Source of the DNA: SLSG01 sp964477035
GTDB taxonomy: Bacteria > Bacteroidota > Bacteroidia > Bacteroidales > UBA7960
NCBI GenBank assembly: GCA_964477035.1
Contig: CAYZCW010000002.1
Location: 248,001-312,000 of the forward strand
DNA: 64,000 nt
Reading direction: 5' to 3'
In this document: in pieces, positions 42,400-50,133 of the stretch
Numbering within the stretch: position 1 is the first letter of the stretch
Layout: every line of letters begins with the position of its first letter
The notes under the pieces: model-generated
What the model was told of the DNA's origin: nothing
Database searches by the model: none
What the model saw: only the letters and a program-made list of their open reading frames with translations
Position numbers and translations under genes: made by a program

Positions 42400-43365
42400 T
42401 TAGGATTTCAAGGCTTTGACGGCCTCCACGAGCCGGGGCAGGATTTTCGCCGCATCCCCGACTATGCCGTACTGGGCCGCCTCGAAAATGGGGGCGTCCT
42501 TGTCTGTGTTGATGGCCACAATGTACTTGGAGGAACTGATCCCCGCCAGGTGCTGGGTCGCGCCGGAAATGCCCACGGCGATATAAAGGTTGGGGGCAAT
42601 GACCTTGCCGGTCTGGCCCGTATGCTCTTCGTGAGGCCGCCATCCTTCATCCGACACGGGACGGGAACAAGCTGTGGCCCCACCGAGCAATTCTGCCAGC
42701 TCCTCGATCGGCCCCCAGTTCCCGGGCGATTTCATGCCCCTGCCACCGGATACCACGATGTCCGCATCCGAGAGGAGGACCTTCCCGGATTGTTTGTGGG
42801 ACTCCAGCAGCTCTGCGGCAGGCTTTTCAAAAGCAACGGCCTCCTCCCGGCTGATGGCCACCTCCCCGGCTTGCTCCACCAGATCGAATGAATTCTGCGC
42901 GAGGGTCAGCACTTTGATTTCTCCCTGCAGCTCCAGGCGCGCAAAGGCATTGCCGGAATACACTTTCTTGCTCACCACGAAGGGGTTGATGGAAGAGGGC
43001 AGCTGATGGACCCCCGAAGCAAGGCCGGCCTTCAGACGAACGGACAAGCGGGGGGCAAGGGCCTTCCCCAGGTTGTTGTTTGCAAGCACCAGGGCCCTGG
43101 CTCCTTCCCTGGCCGCCACATGGGAGATGATCCCGGCAGCCACCTGGCTGTCGAACGGCGCGAGGCCTTCTCCGGACAGGTGGATCACGCGCCGGATGCC
43201 GTATTGACCGAGCCGCTCAAGCTCGTCGTCCCCCACATCCCCCAGGGAGAGGGCGATCGCTTCCGTTCCCAGCATTTCTGCCAGGCTGACGGCGTAGGAG
43301 GCCAACTCAAAGGACAGTTTTTTGAACTTTCCGTCCCAGTTTTCGGTATATACGATGACTGACAT
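42400..43365 (-). CDS. etfA: Electron transfer flavoprotein subunit alpha
   Basis: A 321-residue ETF alpha subunit. It carries the C-terminal FAD-binding domain with VVSGGRGMKSPGNWG, ATACSRPVSDEGW, GQTGKVIAPNLYIAVGISGATQH and AINTDKDAPIFEAAQYGIVGD, all diagnostic. With EtfB it accepts electrons from acyl-CoA dehydrogenases. Overall length and motifs fit a classical, non-bifurcating ETF better than a bifurcating one, but this should be checked. It follows etfB by 30 bases. Confidence 0.95.
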   Translation of the reverse strand: MSVIVYTENWDGKFKKLSFELASYAVSLAEMLGTEAIALSLGDVGDDELERLGQYGIRRVIHLSGEGLAPFDSQVAAGIISHVAAREGARALVLANNNLGKALAPRLSVRLKAGLASGVHQLPSSINPFVVSKKVYSGNAFARLELQGEIKVLTLAQNSFDLVEQAGEVAISREEAVAFEKPAAELLESHKQSGKVLLSDADIVVSGGRGMKSPGNWGPIEELAELLGGATACSRPVSDEGWRPHEEHTGQTGKVIAPNLYIAVGISGATQHLAGISSSKYIVAINTDKDAPIFEAAQYGIVGDAAKILPRLVEAVKALKS

Positions 43366-43395
43366 ATTTTCGGATTTTTCAGTGGTTAAGGAAAA

Positions 43396-44145
43396 TCAAA
43401 TGACCTTGGCTTCGTTCTGCAGCAAGCGGATCAATTCGGCCGGATCGGAGGCATCCACGAATTTGCATGCCGCCCTGGGCCGGGGCGGCTCAAAATCGAG
43501 TACCCGGGTCAGCGGGGCCGTGTCGTCAGGCTCCAGGACAAGGATGGGTTTTGTGCGGGCCTGCATGATTCCCCTCATGGAGGCGATCCTGGGCTCTTTG
43601 GCAATCCCCTTCTGAACAATCCCCACAAAGGGGGTGGGGACCCTGAGCCACTCGCGTCCTCCGTCAATTTCGCGGGTGACGGACACCTCTCCCCCGGCCA
43701 CCGCCAGGCCCGATATGGCCGAAACGGAAGGCCATCCGGCAAATTCCGCCAGCATCCCGCCCACGTTGGACCCATTGTAATCACTCGACTCAATCCCACA
43801 CAGGACCAGATCGAATGATTGTTCCTTCAGGATGGCAGACAACTGGGCGGCCACCTGGAAGGCGTCGGACGCCCCGGTGTTGACCCTTATGGCACTGTCG
43901 GCTCCGATGGCCAGGGCTTTGCGAATGGTGGGATCACTGGTCGGTGGCCCCACATGGGCCACCACCACCTCTTCCACACCGCTCCCCCCTTCCTCCTTCA
44001 ATTCCAGGGCACGGGTCAGGGAGAGTTCGTCCCAGGGGTTGATCACCCATTGAATGCCTGCCGTATCAAGCCGGGTGTTCCCATCGGCAAAACGCACCTT
44101 GGTGGTGGTGTCGGGAACATTACTGATGCAAACAAGAATACGCAT
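43396..44145 (-). CDS. etfB: Electron transfer flavoprotein subunit beta
   Basis: A 249-residue ETF beta subunit. Recognisable segments are the N-terminal ISNVPDTTTKVRF, INPWDELSLTRALELKE, AIGADSAIRVNT, DLVLCGIESSDYNGSNVGGMLAE and the C-terminal DGGREWLRVPTPFVG. It binds AMP or FAD and docks the dehydrogenase. It is the first gene of the five-gene electron-transfer operon. The -7 box at 44330-44337 gives an unusually long leader of about 180 bases. Confidence 0.95.
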   Translation of the reverse strand: MRILVCISNVPDTTTKVRFADGNTRLDTAGIQWVINPWDELSLTRALELKEEGGSGVEEVVVAHVGPPTSDPTIRKALAIGADSAIRVNTGASDAFQVAAQLSAILKEQSFDLVLCGIESSDYNGSNVGGMLAEFAGWPSVSAISGLAVAGGEVSVTREIDGGREWLRVPTPFVGIVQKGIAKEPRIASMRGIMQARTKPILVLEPDDTAPLTRVLDFEPPRPRAACKFVDASDPAELIRLLQNEAKVI

Positions 44146-44329
44146 GTTTCAACTATTTGTTTAAATGGGGTTATCGATTCTGATCCGTCAAGGTTCTTTG
44201 GCATTGATCTTGAATGGGAGGTGGTGGTGGGCTGGAACCCCTCACCCAGGACTGGGGGATTTACCGGTGGCAAAAATCAAGAGTTCATCACGCACCTGTA
44301 CCATGCAAACGGAGCAGCTAAAAGGGCTA

Positions 44330-44337
44330 CAAATATA
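44330..44337 (-). promoter_or_regulatory. -7 box of the etf operon
   Basis: TATATTTG on the minus strand fits TAnnTTTG. T-rich sequence lies at the -33 position. It is immediately downstream of the fabI terminator, so the etf operon is an independent unit. The 180-base leader to etfB has no structure I can name. Confidence 0.45.
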
Positions 44338-44349
44338 AGAATATATTAC

Positions 44350-44399
44350 AAAAAAAAACCCCTGCCTGATTTCCGGTTCCCACCGCAATGGCAAGGGTT
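44350..44399 (-). terminator. Terminator after fabI
   Basis: On the minus strand AACCCTTGCC (44399-44390) pairs with GGCAGGGGTT (44366-44357), a 10-bp stem with one mismatch and a 23-base loop, followed by eight T residues. It lies about 50 bases beyond the fabI stop. Confidence 0.7.
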
Positions 44400-44448
44400 C
44401 TGATTACAAGGCAGGATGCATCCTGCCGAAAAGGCCGGGTTCAGGGGG

Positions 44449-45339
44449 TCAACCCTTTTTGTTTTTTGTTTTGGGACTGCCCATGATCCGCTCTTTCTCC
44501 CGGATGTCATCGAAACATTCCCCCTGGCAGGTGAAGCAGCTTTCAATGAGGGTTTCGCTGATTCCCATGGTGGAATAGCCCCCGTCGTGAAAAAGGTTCT
44601 GCATGGTCACCTTGCGGGTGAGGTCCGAGAACATCACAATGCAATAATCGGCGCAGTCATCGGAGGAGGCATTTCCCAGCGGAGACATGCATTGTGCGTA
44701 AGCGTAAAAGCTCTTGAATCCGCCCACGCCGGTTCCGGCGGTGGTGACTGTGGGGGATTGTGAGATGGTGTTGATCCGCACCTTTCTTTTTTTCCCGAAA
44801 TGGTAGCCAAAGCTCCGGGCAATGGATTCCAGCATCGCCTTGGCCTGGGCCATGTCGCTGTAAGTCGAAAAGGTCCGCTGTGCGGCAATGTAACTCAGGG
44901 CCAGCACACTGCCCCACTCATTCATGACATCCATCTTGTAGGCCACCTGAAGCACTTTGTGCAGGGAGATGGCCGACACATCCAGGGTTTTGTTCAGGTA
45001 ATTGTAGTCCAGGTCCGTATAATGCAAACCCTTGCGCACATTGGGGGACATCCCCACGGAATGCAGGATGAAGTCGATCTTGCCCCCAAGCAGTTCCACG
45101 GCCTCCTGGAACAGGTTTTCCAGATCGTCCACCTGGGTGATGTCGGCAGAGATCACCTCGCTGCCGGTCCGTTCCCCCAGGCGAAAAATATCTCCTTTGC
45201 GCAGGGCAATGGGGGCATTGGTTAATACAAACCGGGCCCCGTGGGCATGGGCCTTCTCGGCCACCTTCCAGGCGATGGAGTTTTCATCCAGGGCGCCGAA
45301 TATGATGCCCCTTTTTCCTTCAAGCAGTTTTAAAGACAT
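44449..45339 (-). CDS. fabI: Enoyl-[acyl-carrier-protein] reductase (NADH)
   Basis: A 296-residue short-chain dehydrogenase-like enzyme that carries out the last reduction of each fatty-acid elongation cycle. It has the divergent nucleotide-binding start RGIIFGALDENSIAW, HSVGMSPN, and the catalytic pattern Y150...Y160-(X)6-K167 (YSDMAQAK) typical of FabI. The C-terminal 35 residues form a tail with C268, C271 and C275 (CFTCQGEC) and a Lys-rich end, which E. coli FabI lacks. It lies 11 bases after recN, at the end of the bamD-recN run. Confidence 0.95.
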   Translation of the reverse strand: MSLKLLEGKRGIIFGALDENSIAWKVAEKAHAHGARFVLTNAPIALRKGDIFRLGERTGSEVISADITQVDDLENLFQEAVELLGGKIDFILHSVGMSPNVRKGLHYTDLDYNYLNKTLDVSAISLHKVLQVAYKMDVMNEWGSVLALSYIAAQRTFSTYSDMAQAKAMLESIARSFGYHFGKKRKVRINTISQSPTVTTAGTGVGGFKSFYAYAQCMSPLGNASSDDCADYCIVMFSDLTRKVTMQNLFHDGGYSTMGISETLIESCFTCQGECFDDIREKERIMGSPKTKNKKG

Positions 45340-45350
45340 AGGTATTGGGT

Positions 45351-47021
45351 TTAATGATTTTCGGTTTTCTGTTGCATGAGTTCCCCGGCGGTTCTGACCA
45401 TGCTCCTGGAGGGGTCCTCCCCTCCCAGCATCTTGGCGATCTCGATCTTCCTCTCCTCGCCTGCCAGCCGCTTGATACCCGTTCGGGTCCGCCCCTTGTA
45501 CTCGGTCTTGAACACCAGGTAATGGTCCTTGCCCAGGGCAGCGATCTGGGGCAGGTGGGTGATGGCAATCACCTGCATCTGTCCGGCCATCGACCGGAGG
45601 ATCTTGCCGATCCTGCCCCCCGTCTCGCCCGAGATCCCGGTATCTATTTCATCAAATACAATGGTGGAAAGCATGTTCTTCCGGGACAGGGTGTTCTTGA
45701 TTCCCAGCATGAGACGGGACATCTCCCCGCCTGAGGCCACCCGGCTGATCTCCCGCAGTTCGGTGCCGGCATTGGCGCTGAACAGGAACATTGGCTGGTC
45801 CATACCGAAGGGACCGGGCTGGGACAGCGGTTCCAGACCCACTTTAAAGCGGGCTGCCGGCATGGCCAATTGCCTGAGCATGGCGGTGATCTCGCCCTCC
45901 AGCTCCGGGATGCCCGCATGACGCACACGGGAAATCTCCCCGGCCATTTCCCGGAGGGCGGCTTCGGAGCGCGATACCTGCAGCCGCAGGCCCGCAACCG
46001 ATTCTTCCAGTCCGTCCAGGGCGGTGATCTTTTCACGGTAGTCTTCCCGCAGGGCCACCAGGGCTTCCACATCAGGCACCTGGTGTTTGTGCAGGAGCTT
46101 GTTGACAAGATCCGTCTTCCCTTCCAGCTCACGCATGCGGGCAGGATCATGCTGGACATCCCCCGCGGCCCGTTCCATATCTGCCGAAAGATCCTTCAGC
46201 TCAATGAGGGCGGCTTCCAGCCTCCCGGCCATGGAATCAAAATCCGTTCTGTAGGAAGACAAAGGCCGGATGAGCTGCAGGACCTCGTAAAGGGTGCCTG
46301 TAACGCTCCTGTCTGCCTCTGACAGCCGGTGGACAGCACCGGCAAGGCCCGATCCGATCTCCTCGGCATGCCGGAGCACCTCCAGCTCCTCTTCCCAGAG
46401 GGAAGCCGCCTCCGGATCCAGACCGGCCCGGTCCAGCTCATCCAGCTGAAAGCGCAGGTAGTCCTGTTCCGCACGGGATTTTTTCTCCTGTTCTTCCCGG
46501 GCATGCAGGCGCCGTTTCATGTCCTGCAGTTCCTGGTAGGCGATTTGGTAAGCCCCGACCCGCGACACATTGCCCGTATAATTGTCCAGGACATCGAACT
46601 GGAAGGAGGAAGCACCCAGAAGCAGGTTCTGATGCTGGGAGTGTATATCCACCAGGCTGCCTGCGATCTCCTTCATGACGGGCAGGGTCACGGGGGTGTC
46701 ATTGATGAAGGCCCGTGATTTTCCCTGCGGGCTGATTTCCCGCCTGACAATGGTGTCCTCCTCGAAGTCGAGCTGGTGTTTTTCGAACAGGGGGCGTAAA
46801 ACACCGGAGGGGATTCTGAAACAGGCCTCGATGATGCATTTCTTCTCCGGATTGCTCAGCACCTGGGTCTCGGCACGCTGTCCGAGAACCAGCGACAGGG
46901 CCCCCAGAAGGATGGACTTCCCGGCACCCGTTTCGCCGGTGATCACGGTAAGCCCCCGGCTGAAATCGATGCGAAGTCCTTCGATCAGGGCGTAATTTTC
47001 AATCTGGAGATGAAGAAGCAT
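45351..47021 (-). CDS. recN: DNA repair protein RecN
   Basis: A 556-residue SMC-like ATPase that acts in double-strand break repair. It has the N-terminal Walker A GETGAGKSILLGAL and the RecN-type QLDFEEDTIVRREISPQGKSRAFINDTPVT. Coiled coils span about 150-365, and the C-terminal part has ASGGEMSRLMLGIK (signature), TIVFDEIDTGISGETGG (Walker B) and ITHLPQIAALG. It is preceded by a -7 box overlapped by an inverted repeat, suggesting regulation separate from its upstream neighbours. Confidence 0.96.
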   Translation of the reverse strand: MLLHLQIENYALIEGLRIDFSRGLTVITGETGAGKSILLGALSLVLGQRAETQVLSNPEKKCIIEACFRIPSGVLRPLFEKHQLDFEEDTIVRREISPQGKSRAFINDTPVTLPVMKEIAGSLVDIHSQHQNLLLGASSFQFDVLDNYTGNVSRVGAYQIAYQELQDMKRRLHAREEQEKKSRAEQDYLRFQLDELDRAGLDPEAASLWEEELEVLRHAEEIGSGLAGAVHRLSEADRSVTGTLYEVLQLIRPLSSYRTDFDSMAGRLEAALIELKDLSADMERAAGDVQHDPARMRELEGKTDLVNKLLHKHQVPDVEALVALREDYREKITALDGLEESVAGLRLQVSRSEAALREMAGEISRVRHAGIPELEGEITAMLRQLAMPAARFKVGLEPLSQPGPFGMDQPMFLFSANAGTELREISRVASGGEMSRLMLGIKNTLSRKNMLSTIVFDEIDTGISGETGGRIGKILRSMAGQMQVIAITHLPQIAALGKDHYLVFKTEYKGRTRTGIKRLAGEERKIEIAKMLGGEDPSRSMVRTAGELMQQKTENH

Positions 47022-47046
47022 AGGGCTGTTGACTGGGGCACAGAAC

Positions 47047-47064
47047 CAAAGTTAGCAAACTTTG
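47047..47064 (-). promoter_or_regulatory. recN promoter -7 box within an 18-base palindrome
   Basis: TAACTTTG (47054-47047, minus strand) fits TAnnTTTG and gives a leader of about 20 bases. CAAAGTT (47047-47053) and AACTTTG (47058-47064) form a perfect 7-bp inverted repeat with a four-base centre, covering the -7 box. It may be an operator. Confidence 0.45.
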
Positions 47065-47108
47065 AAAGACGGAAGAAAAAAAACAGCCCGCGGATTCCGC
47101 AAACGGCC

Positions 47109-48020
47109 TCAGCGGTTTTGTTCCCCAATGCGCCGGTACTTGGCGCTGTTGGCAGGATCCAGTTCTGTCAGTATGGACACGGCCTTGTTGCGGTCGATCG
47201 GACTGGCTTCGCCAAACAGGTTCACGAGTTCATCGCTCTTGGAAGTCATGACCACCTGCATCAGAAAGCTTCCCGGGCGCTCACGCTGCACCCGCTGAAG
47301 GATTTCCAGCGCATTGAGCACCTCAGCCCGGCCCATATCCATGTTTTCCGTCATCTTGTCAAATCCCAAACGGTGGTACACATACAATGCCTGCCTGATA
47401 TTCCGGTAGGTGGGGTTAAATATGTTTTCGACCAGCCAATAGCGGTTGCGCTGGCTTTCGAAGGATTTCCATCCCCTCTCCGGGGTGTTCTGCGCGGCGT
47501 TGACAATGCTTTGCGCCCTTTCAAAATAGGGGTTTCCCCCCATGGGGGCGAAGGTATCGAAGTCGAAGCCCAGGATGATGTACACGTAAAAAGCGATGAC
47601 CGAGGTGAGGTTGGACGTGAAGGTGTTCTCGGCGTAATCCAGGGGCTGGTTCTCAATGTAACGGAACACGAAATCACGGTCCTGGTGGTTGAAAACCGGA
47701 GAACTGTATGATGTCTGGTAAACCGGCCGCCTGGACTGAATCTGTATGCTGCCCCGGTATTCATCCGATCCGACCCGTTCATTGACAGTGATCTGGATCG
47801 TGGCCTCGATGCGTTCGGCCGTCTGGAAATGGTACTCGGTCCAGTTTCGCTGGTTCACGAATTCGTAAAGGTCCGATTGCAGGGTTCGCAGGATTTCCCG
47901 GTCTGTCTCCGGAAGGCCGGGGGTGGCAATGGAGATCCTGCAGTTCATTTCCTGCTGGGCAGAAAGGAGTCCCGGCAGCAGGATCCAAAGCAGGAGGAAT
48001 ACGCTCGCTTGTCGCATCAT
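47109..48020 (-). CDS. DUF4835 family protein (PorD), type IX secretion-associated
   Basis: A 303-residue exported protein with a signal peptide (ending LLSAQ). Family segments are CRISIATPGLPETDREILRTLQSDLYEFVNQRNWT, IQIQSRRPVYQTSYSSPVFNHQD and NTFTSNLTSVIAFYVYIILGFDFDTFAPMGGNPYF. This family is annotated as PorD in connection with the type IX secretion system; the mechanistic role is not settled. It lies between rpoZ and recN, its usual place in Bacteroidota. The two adjacent ATGs (48020, 48017) are alternative starts. Confidence 0.88.
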   Translation of the reverse strand: MMRQASVFLLLWILLPGLLSAQQEMNCRISIATPGLPETDREILRTLQSDLYEFVNQRNWTEYHFQTAERIEATIQITVNERVGSDEYRGSIQIQSRRPVYQTSYSSPVFNHQDRDFVFRYIENQPLDYAENTFTSNLTSVIAFYVYIILGFDFDTFAPMGGNPYFERAQSIVNAAQNTPERGWKSFESQRNRYWLVENIFNPTYRNIRQALYVYHRLGFDKMTENMDMGRAEVLNALEILQRVQRERPGSFLMQVVMTSKSDELVNLFGEASPIDRNKAVSILTELDPANSAKYRRIGEQNR

Positions 48021-48081
48021 ATCGGTCCGGTGTTCATCCGGGGGAAGGTCCCCATGCTCCTATAACGCCGGATAGGGCAGC

Positions 48082-48411
48082 TTATTTTTTAACTTCCGGT
48101 TCCGGTACGCGGTAATAGACATTGCCGTGGAGGTACTCACTGATGGCGATCAGGGAAGGCTTGGGCAGCTGTTCGTAATAGCGGGCAATTTCAATCTGTT
48201 CACGGTTTTCGAAGATTTCCTCCAGGTTGTCGGTCGATGTGGCAAACTCCTCCAGCTTGCCGTTAAGCTCTTCCTTCATCTCCTGTCCGATCTGGTTGGC
48301 CCTTTTGGAGATGATGACCACCGACTGGTAAATATTCCTGGTTTCCTTGTCAAACTGCCGCAGGTCACGGGTTACGGTGGTGCTTTCCGTTTTAATTTTC
48401 TTATAATCCAT
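48082..48411 (-). CDS. rpoZ: RNA polymerase omega subunit, Bacteroidota type
   Basis: A 109-residue protein of the Bacteroidota omega/Rpb6-like family, which helps assemble RNA polymerase. It has the conserved RNIYQSVVIISKRANQIGQEMKEEL near residue 26 and EYLHGNVYYRVP at the end. It lies five bases after bamD and 61 bases before DUF4835, the order typical of this phylum. Confidence 0.9.
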   Translation of the reverse strand: MDYKKIKTESTTVTRDLRQFDKETRNIYQSVVIISKRANQIGQEMKEELNGKLEEFATSTDNLEEIFENREQIEIARYYEQLPKPSLIAISEYLHGNVYYRVPEPEVKK

Positions 48412-48416
48412 GGTGG

Positions 48417-49259
48417 TTATTGGTTTTCTGAAACATCGTTTTGCAGGCTTTGCTGCAGGACCTCGATCCGGCTGTGGGCCGTTTCCCTCATCCTGTCGGC
48501 CTGCACCAGGTACTGGCTCTCGGGATACAGGCGGACCAGCCGCTGGTAAGCCTCGAGCACGTCACGGAAACGCTCAATTTGCCGCTGGGGGATGCTCAGG
48601 CTGGCAAACTGAAAATTGGCATACAGGATATTGAACAAGGCCTGTTCCCGGTATTCGGTATCGGGATAGTCCTTGATGAAGCTGTCGAATGTGGTAATGG
48701 CTGCGGTATAGTCTTCCAGGTCAAGGTACAGCATGGCTGATTCAAAGCGCTTGGTCTCCAACTTGTAGCGCAACTCATCGATCAGCTGGTTTGCCTCTTC
48801 CACCCGTTGGCTGCCGGGAAAACGGTTGATGAATGCCTGCAATTCCTGAATGGCCTCCCGGGTGGAGGTCTGGTCCAGGCTGGGCCGCGGGGACTCCAGG
48901 TATTTGCAATAGGCACTCAGGAACAAAAAATCCTCCACATGCCTGCTGTGGGGAAACCCCGAAGCAAAAGTCCGGAAATAATGGCTTGCCATGAGGTAGT
49001 CCTTTTGCTTGTAATGGGCCATGGCATAATAGTAGTTCAGGTTTTCCGCCCGGGCCGAGCCACGGAAAGCGGGAATGATGTCGTCCATCAGCCCGATGGC
49101 CTTCCCGAAACTGCCCTCCTCATAATACTCCACGGCCCTGGTGTATTTAAGTTCCAGGTCGTCACTTTTTAAAAGCTTTTGGTACTGGCTGCAGGAAGAA
49201 AGCAGCAACAGCCCTGCGATCATGGCGAATACTGGTCTGGGAACCGGGGTTCTGATCAT
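48417..49259 (-). CDS. bamD: Outer membrane protein assembly factor BamD
   Basis: A 280-residue lipoprotein, lipidated at the Cys of LLLLSSC (about residue 23). It has five TPR-like units (YTRAVEYYEEGSFGKAIGLMDDIIPAF, YYYAMAHYKQKDYLMASHYFRTF, DYTAAITTFDSFIKDYPDTEYREQALFNI). It helps BamA fold outer-membrane beta-barrels. The ATG at 49259 gives a normal signal peptide; an upstream in-frame start would put 25 residues before it. It is first in the bamD-rpoZ-DUF4835-recN-fabI run. Confidence 0.92.
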   Translation of the reverse strand: MIRTPVPRPVFAMIAGLLLLSSCSQYQKLLKSDDLELKYTRAVEYYEEGSFGKAIGLMDDIIPAFRGSARAENLNYYYAMAHYKQKDYLMASHYFRTFASGFPHSRHVEDFLFLSAYCKYLESPRPSLDQTSTREAIQELQAFINRFPGSQRVEEANQLIDELRYKLETKRFESAMLYLDLEDYTAAITTFDSFIKDYPDTEYREQALFNILYANFQFASLSIPQRQIERFRDVLEAYQRLVRLYPESQYLVQADRMRETAHSRIEVLQQSLQNDVSENQ

Positions 49260-49322
49260 GGAAAACCGCTTGATGTGTCTGGATTGTTTGTGCAAATAAC
49301 GTGCTATATCCCAAATAAGTTG

Positions 49323-49355
49323 CAAAGGTAACATTTTTTAACTTATATCCGCAAG
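49323..49355 (-). promoter_or_regulatory. Promoter of the bamD operon
   Basis: On the minus strand CTTG (49355-49352), a 21-base spacer, and TACCTTTG (49330-49323), an exact -7 box. The leader is about 58 bases. Confidence 0.6.
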
Positions 49356-49371
49356 AAAGGCCATAAAACCA

Positions 49372-50133
49372 TCAGAAGCGGAGCAGCCCGCGCAGGGCAG
49401 TGTATCCCTGCTTGCTTACAGGGACCTTGTGGCCGTTGACAAGCCGCAGCAGATAGGCATCCCTGGAATAAGGTTCTATGCGCTGTATGGCATCAAGCCG
49501 GACGATGCAGGAGCGATGCACCCTGATGAACAAGGCCGGGTCCAGTTGTGCCTGCAGGGATTTCAGGGTTTTCTTCTTGAGGAACTGCTCTTTTTCCGTG
49601 CACAGCAACACGTAATCATCCCTGGCTTCGGCGCAAAAGAGTTCCTCGGGCGGGATGACCCGGATGGCCTCCCCTTCCCGCACCAGAAAGCGCTTTGCGA
49701 AACCCGTCGATCCGCCGCCGCCTTCCACGATTCGCCGCAGCCCTTCCGTGTGGCGCTCTCCATTTCTAATGGCCGAAACGGCTTTTTCCACGGCCATCCT
49801 GAAGCGGTCTTTGCCGATGGGTTTGAGCAGGTAATCCACGGCATTGAGTTCGAACGCTTTCAGGGCATATTCATCATAGGCCGTGGTGAAGATCACGGCC
49901 GGCATGGAGGCCGGGTCGATCAGTTCCAGCATCTCCAGGCCGGTGGCACGGGGCATCTGAATGTCCAGAAACACCAGGTCTGGTTTCAGCTTAAGGACCA
50001 TCCTGGCGCCTTCCACCCCGTCATGGCAGATTCCCGCCAGGCGGATGCGGGGAAAGTCCCTGAGGCAGGCAGCGATCAGGTCGCAGGCCGGCAATTCATC
50101 ATCGACAATGAGGGCCCGCAGGGTGTCATTCAT
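49372..50133 (-). CDS. LytTR-family response regulator
   Basis: A 253-residue regulator with an N-terminal receiver (LIVDDELPA with the acidic pair, phospho-acceptor Asp in VFLDIQMPR, Lys in YLLKPIGK) and a C-terminal LytTR DNA-binding domain (FCAEARDDYVLLCTEKEQFLKKKTLKSLQ, FIRVHRSCIVRLDAI). The start overlaps the kinase stop by eight bases. It is the output of a LiaF-like/LytS/LytTR operon. Its targets are probably in envelope stress, inferred from the LiaF partner. Confidence 0.94.
   Translation of the reverse strand: MNDTLRALIVDDELPACDLIAACLRDFPRIRLAGICHDGVEGARMVLKLKPDLVFLDIQMPRATGLEMLELIDPASMPAVIFTTAYDEYALKAFELNAVDYLLKPIGKDRFRMAVEKAVSAIRNGERHTEGLRRIVEGGGGSTGFAKRFLVREGEAIRVIPPEELFCAEARDDYVLLCTEKEQFLKKKTLKSLQAQLDPALFIRVHRSCIVRLDAIQRIEPYSRDAYLLRLVNGHKVPVSKQGYTALRGLLRF

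Larger units (their letters stand above)
44146..44448. other. 303-base intergenic region between etfB and fabI
   Basis: It holds the fabI terminator and the etf promoter described separately. I see no further open frame or RNA gene in it. Confidence 0.6.
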
